In this document: positions 60,319 through 64,000 of the stretch, piece by piece
How the letters are laid out: every line of letters begins with the position of its first letter
Position numbering within the stretch: position 1 is the first letter of the stretch
NCBI GenBank assembly: GCA_020444325.1
Contig: JAHLLD010000002.1
Coordinates: forward strand, 460,984-524,983
Reading direction: 5' to 3'
Source of the DNA: a bacterium
GTDB taxonomy: Bacteria > Bacteroidota > Ignavibacteria > SZUA-365
DNA length: 64,000 bases
Program-made: the position numbers and the translations under genes
The notes under the pieces: generated by a model
Seen by the model: the letters and a program-made list of their open reading frames with translations, nothing else
The model's database searches: none
Told to the model about the DNA's origin: nothing

Positions 60319-61971
60319 ATGCACCGTTTCTACCTTATTTGTGTCGTTTTCTTTTTCCCCCTGCTGCAGACGCATGCACAGCTTGCGTCGCCGGGGAAGC
60401 TTTCCAACGCGCACAGCAAGCTCGAGGGAGTGAACAACTGTGCCAAATGCCACAATTTCGGGGAGAAGAGTTTCCGCGAGAACTGTCTCGACTGCCATAA
60501 GGAAATCGCTGTTCGCGTCAGGGAGAAGCGGGGGTATCATTTCTATACGCGCAAGCTCGAGTGCTCGAAATGCCACAAGGAGCATCATGGACGAAAGTTC
60601 GAACTGGTGCGGTGGAATCCGGAAAAATTCGATCACCGGCAGACGGGGTTCCTGCTGGAAGGAAAGCATGACGGACTCGATTGCAGGAAATGTCATCGCC
60701 CGGAAAACATTCATGCGAAGGACATTCGCAGTAAGGGAAAGAGCATCATGCGCAGCACCTATCTCGGACTGTCGACGGACTGTGCGAACTGCCATGAAGA
60801 CGAGCACAGGGGACAACTCAAGAACTGCGAGAGCTGTCATTCACAGAAGGACTGGAAGGATGTGTCCTTTTCGCATGCGCGGGCGCGCTTTGCGCTTGAG
60901 GGACGCCATTCCTCAGTTGCATGCGGGAAATGCCATCCGGAAAAGGATGACGGAAAGTCGCGCAACGGCGATACCAAATACCTGCAGTTCCGCGGCATCG
61001 CATTCGGCAACTGCACTGCCTGCCATGAAGATCATCATAAGGGCGCGTACGGGAAGGACTGCACGCAGTGCCATAGTCCCGCCGGCTGGAAGCAGCTGCG
61101 CATTGCCGAAGGCAGTTTCGATCACAGCAAAACGGATTTTCCCCTCGAAGGACGACACGCCGCGGTGCAATGCATGCAGTGTCACACGGGTGGGGATTTC
61201 GGGAAATTCGCCGGTGCGGATCTTTCCCACTGCAATGTCTGCCATGAAGACTATCACCTCGGACAGTTCGCAGGGAGGGAGGATGCCCGGGACTGCAGCG
61301 GGTGTCATACCGTGGCAGGTTTTTCCCCGGCGCTGTTTCCAGCCGAAAAACACGCGAAAACGCGCTTCCCGCTGCGCGGTGCGCATGAGGCCATTCCCTG
61401 CATCCGCTGTCATGTGGAAACAACAATTGACGGGAAGGCAACGCTGCGCTTCCACTGGGAGGCGCTTCGCTGCCAGGATTGCCATAAGGATCCGCATGAT
61501 GGACAGTTTGCGCAGCGCGTTTCATCGGAGGGATGTGAATCCTGCCACGACACCGAAAGCTGGTTCGTGATGGAGTTTGATCACTCGTCCACGAAGTTTC
61601 CGCTGCGCGGCAAGCACCGCGACCTGCTCTGTGAGAAATGTCATGTCCGCGAAAGCGATGGCGGGAGCGCTGCGCGCCGTTTCCGTTTCACCGATATGAG
61701 CTGCGCCGCCTGTCACGAAGATCGGCATGCGGGACAGTTTGCCGACGAGCAGGGGAAGGTCGACTGCAGCCGCTGTCACCAGGAATACGGGTGGTCGAAG
61801 CTGTTGTTCGATCATGCCACCATGTCGCGCTTCCCGCTGACGGGACGCCATCAATCACTGCAATGCGATCGCTGCCACAAGACCGAGACCACCGGCGGCG
61901 TTGCCATGATACGTTATCGCCCGATGGAGCACAGCTGCAGCAGCTGCCATCCCATGAGAGAAGAAAAGTAA
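60319..61971 (+). CDS. 20-haem c-type cytochrome
   Basis: 550 residues with a signal peptide (RFYLICVVFFFPLLQTHAQ) and 20 CxxCH haem-binding motifs, from CAKCH near residue 40 to CSSCH near 544, one haem per 27 residues. A module recurs: FDHxxTxFPLxGxHxxxxCxxCH, whose FDH and GxH His could be distal haem ligands. Haem attachment requires export to the periplasm. It follows the cytochrome b-like gene by 51 bases and precedes another, larger cytochrome by 17. It is likely an electron conduit between inner membrane and outer partners. Confidence 0.95.
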   Translation: MHRFYLICVVFFFPLLQTHAQLASPGKLSNAHSKLEGVNNCAKCHNFGEKSFRENCLDCHKEIAVRVREKRGYHFYTRKLECSKCHKEHHGRKFELVRWNPEKFDHRQTGFLLEGKHDGLDCRKCHRPENIHAKDIRSKGKSIMRSTYLGLSTDCANCHEDEHRGQLKNCESCHSQKDWKDVSFSHARARFALEGRHSSVACGKCHPEKDDGKSRNGDTKYLQFRGIAFGNCTACHEDHHKGAYGKDCTQCHSPAGWKQLRIAEGSFDHSKTDFPLEGRHAAVQCMQCHTGGDFGKFAGADLSHCNVCHEDYHLGQFAGREDARDCSGCHTVAGFSPALFPAEKHAKTRFPLRGAHEAIPCIRCHVETTIDGKATLRFHWEALRCQDCHKDPHDGQFAQRVSSEGCESCHDTESWFVMEFDHSSTKFPLRGKHRDLLCEKCHVRESDGGSAARRFRFTDMSCAACHEDRHAGQFADEQGKVDCSRCHQEYGWSKLLFDHATMSRFPLTGRHQSLQCDRCHKTETTGGVAMIRYRPMEHSCSSCHPMREEK

Positions 61972-61988
61972 AGCCGCCCGGAGCAGTT

Positions 61989-64000
61989 ATGAAAAATGCC
62001 ATACACGTTATTATCCTTCTCGTCCTGTTGATTCCGGGCAGACTCGTCGCCCAGCAGGAATTGAAGGCGCATCGCACCTTCGGACTCGATTGCATGCAGT
62101 GTCACACGACGGCGGACTGGAAGACGCTCAAGAAGGATATCGAATTCGATCACAGGCTCACCGGTTATACGTTGCGCGGGAATCATGCATCGGCTTCCTG
62201 CGCCGGCTGTCACGCCGAAACGGCGTTCAGCCAGCTGAAAACCGACTGTGTCGCCTGTCATGAAGATCAGCACCGGGGTGAGTTCGGAGAACGCTGCAGC
62301 GATTGTCACACTCCTTCGGGCTGGCGCTCTCCGAACGAAGATGTGTCACGGCATCAACTGACGCGTTTTCCGCTGCTCGGGGCGCATGCGCTGGCGGACT
62401 GTCAGCAGTGTCACGTCAACCAGGAAGAACGGGAGTACGTCAACACGCCGACTGAGTGCTATGCCTGTCACCAGCAGGATTACGAGCAGGCGAAGGAGCC
62501 GGATCATATCGCGGGAGATTTCAGCAGGGACTGTGCCCAGTGCCATGACATGGGGGATGGCGGCTGGAAGGGGGCGTTCGAACATCCAGTCATCCCGTTC
62601 ATGCAGACTGCCGCGCATGTCAATCTCGAATGCAGCGACTGCCATGTGTCTGGTTATGCCGGCACGCCGCGCGATTGTTTCGGATGTCATGAAGCCGATT
62701 ACCGCGCCGTGCAGCAACCGAATCATGTGGCAGGGGGATATGACAGGGACTGTACCGTCTGCCATGAGCCTGTGCACTGGAGTCCCGCCACCTTCGATCA
62801 CAATCTCACCGCTTTTCCTCTGCAGGGAGCCCACGCTGCGACGCCCTGTACATCCTGTCATGAAAGCGGTTTTGGGAAACTGCCTACGGACTGCTGGTCC
62901 TGTCACGAGCAGGATTACCGGGCAGTGGCTTTCCCGAACCACGTCGACGGACAGTTTTCGCAGGATTGCATGGTGTGCCATAATGTGAATGCATGGAGCC
63001 CGGCCGACTTCGATCATTCCCTCACCAATTTCCGTCTCACCGGGGCGCATGTGCGCACCGCCTGTCAGTCCTGTCATGTCGGGGGACAGTACAGCGGACT
63101 CCCGCTTGACTGCCAGGGATGTCATGATGAGGATTACAATCGTACGTCACAGCCGGATCACGCGCTGGTCGGTTTCGATCGCCAGTGCGAAGAGTGCCAC
63201 AATACAGAAGCCTGGCAGCCAATTGAACGCATGCCCATTTCCATCGACCACGACAAAACGCGCTTCCCGCTGCTCGGTGCCCATCGCACGACAGACTGTG
63301 TCGAATGTCATGCCGGGCTCGTTTTCGCCGGCACGCCGGTCGAATGCTTCGCCTGTCATGAAAAGGATTTCAACGATGCGAAGAATCCTGACCATGTCGC
63401 AGGCAGTTTCGACAGGGAATGCACGACATGTCATAACATGGATGCCTGGAAACCCGCGGATTTCGATCATGCGCGTACGGCCTTTCCGCTCGAAGGTGCG
63501 CATGCGGCCGAGCCCTGCGTATCCTGTCACGTCAACGGTGATTACAACATAACCTACGTCGACTGCTGGCAGTGTCATGAGACGGATTACAACGCGAGCA
63601 CACAGCCGAATCACGTGAGCGCGCAGTTCGCGCATGAGTGTACGACATGTCACAACACTACGGCCTGGGTGCCGTCGACCTTCGATCATGCGCAGACGAA
63701 CTTCCCGCTCACCGGGGCACACGCATCGCAGGCCTGTGAATCCTGTCACATCGGCGGCGATTACAACATCACCTACACCGACTGCTGGCAGTGTCATGAG
63801 ACGGATTACAATGCAACCACGCAGCCGAATCACGTGAGCGCACAGTTTGCGCATGAGTGTACGACCTGCCACTCGACCACGTCCTGGGTGCCGTCCACCT
63901 TCGACCATGCGCAGACGAATTTCCCGCTCACCGGTGCGCATGCGACGCAGGCCTGTGAATCCTGTCACATCGGCGGCGATTACAACATCACCTACACCGA
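61989..64000 (+). CDS. Giant multihaem c-type cytochrome (partial, 26 or more haems)
   Basis: The gene opens at ATG 61989 and runs through the window end, giving about 670 residues without a stop. Signal peptide (AIHVIILLVLLIPGRLVAQ) and 26 CxxCH motifs are visible. Nine FDHxxTxFPLxGAH-type modules can be counted, with about three haems each. The last two full units, 63561-63779 and 63780-63998, are nearly identical 219-base (73-residue) tandem copies, and a third copy starts at 63999. The protein is thus longer, perhaps by many repeats. It could be a haem wire reaching to the cell surface. It follows the 20-haem gene by 17 bases. Confidence 0.93.
   Translation, partial: MKNAIHVIILLVLLIPGRLVAQQELKAHRTFGLDCMQCHTTADWKTLKKDIEFDHRLTGYTLRGNHASASCAGCHAETAFSQLKTDCVACHEDQHRGEFGERCSDCHTPSGWRSPNEDVSRHQLTRFPLLGAHALADCQQCHVNQEEREYVNTPTECYACHQQDYEQAKEPDHIAGDFSRDCAQCHDMGDGGWKGAFEHPVIPFMQTAAHVNLECSDCHVSGYAGTPRDCFGCHEADYRAVQQPNHVAGGYDRDCTVCHEPVHWSPATFDHNLTAFPLQGAHAATPCTSCHESGFGKLPTDCWSCHEQDYRAVAFPNHVDGQFSQDCMVCHNVNAWSPADFDHSLTNFRLTGAHVRTACQSCHVGGQYSGLPLDCQGCHDEDYNRTSQPDHALVGFDRQCEECHNTEAWQPIERMPISIDHDKTRFPLLGAHRTTDCVECHAGLVFAGTPVECFACHEKDFNDAKNPDHVAGSFDRECTTCHNMDAWKPADFDHARTAFPLEGAHAAEPCVSCHVNGDYNITYVDCWQCHETDYNASTQPNHVSAQFAHECTTCHNTTAWVPSTFDHAQTNFPLTGAHASQACESCHIGGDYNITYTDCWQCHETDYNATTQPNHVSAQFAHECTTCHSTTSWVPSTFDHAQTNFPLTGAHATQACESCHIGGDYNITYT
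63561..63998 (+). repeat. Two tandem 219-bp cytochrome repeats, continuing past the edge
   Basis: Two 219-base units in frame code for 73 residues each, with three haem motifs (CWQCH, CTTCH, CESCH) and the FDHAQTNFPLTGAHA segment. They differ at only a few bases by eye, which suggests recent duplication. The two bases at 63999-64000 fit a further copy. Confidence 0.92.

Noticed and set aside
62346..63968. Minus-strand frames of 259 and 273 codons opposite the giant cytochrome
   Set aside because: They are repeat-bearing shadows of the CxxCH array. The plus frame has signal peptide and haem motifs throughout.
1..64000. tRNA, rRNA and riboswitch genes
   Set aside because: I saw no cloverleaf, rRNA signature or known riboswitch core in the intergenic gaps. 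Weak structured RNAs could be missed without covariance tools.

Overview
The window looks like part of a chromosome from a member of the Bacteroidota/Ignavibacteriota (Chlorobi-like) assemblage. The evidence is two large secreted proteins ending in type IX secretion (T9SS) sorting domains, many Sec-exported proteins with a cut site before Gln/Ala, recurring TA-N2-TTT elements a few tens of bases upstream of genes, and Bacteroidota-type peptidases of families C10, M49 and M64. G+C is moderately high by eye. The exact taxon is inference. I found no rRNA, tRNA, IS element, prophage or CRISPR array.

Left end (1-5000): a leftward operon encodes a membrane GcvH-like protein without the lipoyl lysine, a HybA-like four-cluster ferredoxin, a HybB/NrfD quinone-reacting membrane protein and a Cys-rich protein cut by the window edge. 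A good sigma-54 promoter precedes it, and an NtrC-type regulator with a degenerate GAFTGA loop (GAFPEA) is transcribed divergently next to it. A YfcC transporter follows the regulator.

Envelope block (6.4-25 kb): a methyltransferase, a large secreted BNR-repeat protein, a small membrane protein behind a perfect TTGACA-N17-TATAAT promoter, a transglutaminase-fold protein that has lost its catalytic Cys/His, an alpha-2-macroglobulin lipoprotein overlapping penicillin-binding protein 1C, an adenylate cyclase-TPR protein, an ECF sigma/anti-sigma pair and a UspA protein.

Carbohydrate and protein turnover (25-41 kb): a secreted debranching-type glucosidase, a C10 peptidase with T9SS signal, and a sugar-uptake locus with an MsmX/UgpC-type ATPase, two SUT/SLC45-like MFS carriers, MalG, and a natural MalE-MalF fusion. 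BipA follows. The intergenic gaps here carry long palindromic repeats and an exact 122-bp tandem duplication.

Middle-right (41-57.6 kb): a KGD-type fused 2-oxoglutarate dehydrogenase E2-E1, an M49 peptidase with the short HEVSH motif, an M64 peptidase, a lipoprotein, a DUF72 protein, a decayed DUF3800 gene, a secreted VWA/Ig-like T9SS cargo, an RSH-like HD protein and an MscS channel.

Right end (57.7-64 kb): the most striking region is an electron-transfer locus. A membrane-anchored ferredoxin-flavoprotein with permuted domain order diverges from a cytochrome b-like membrane protein, a 20-haem cytochrome c and a giant cytochrome c with at least 26 haem motifs when the window ends inside it. 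Together they look like a route from cytoplasmic reductant through the membrane to a periplasmic or extracellular haem wire.
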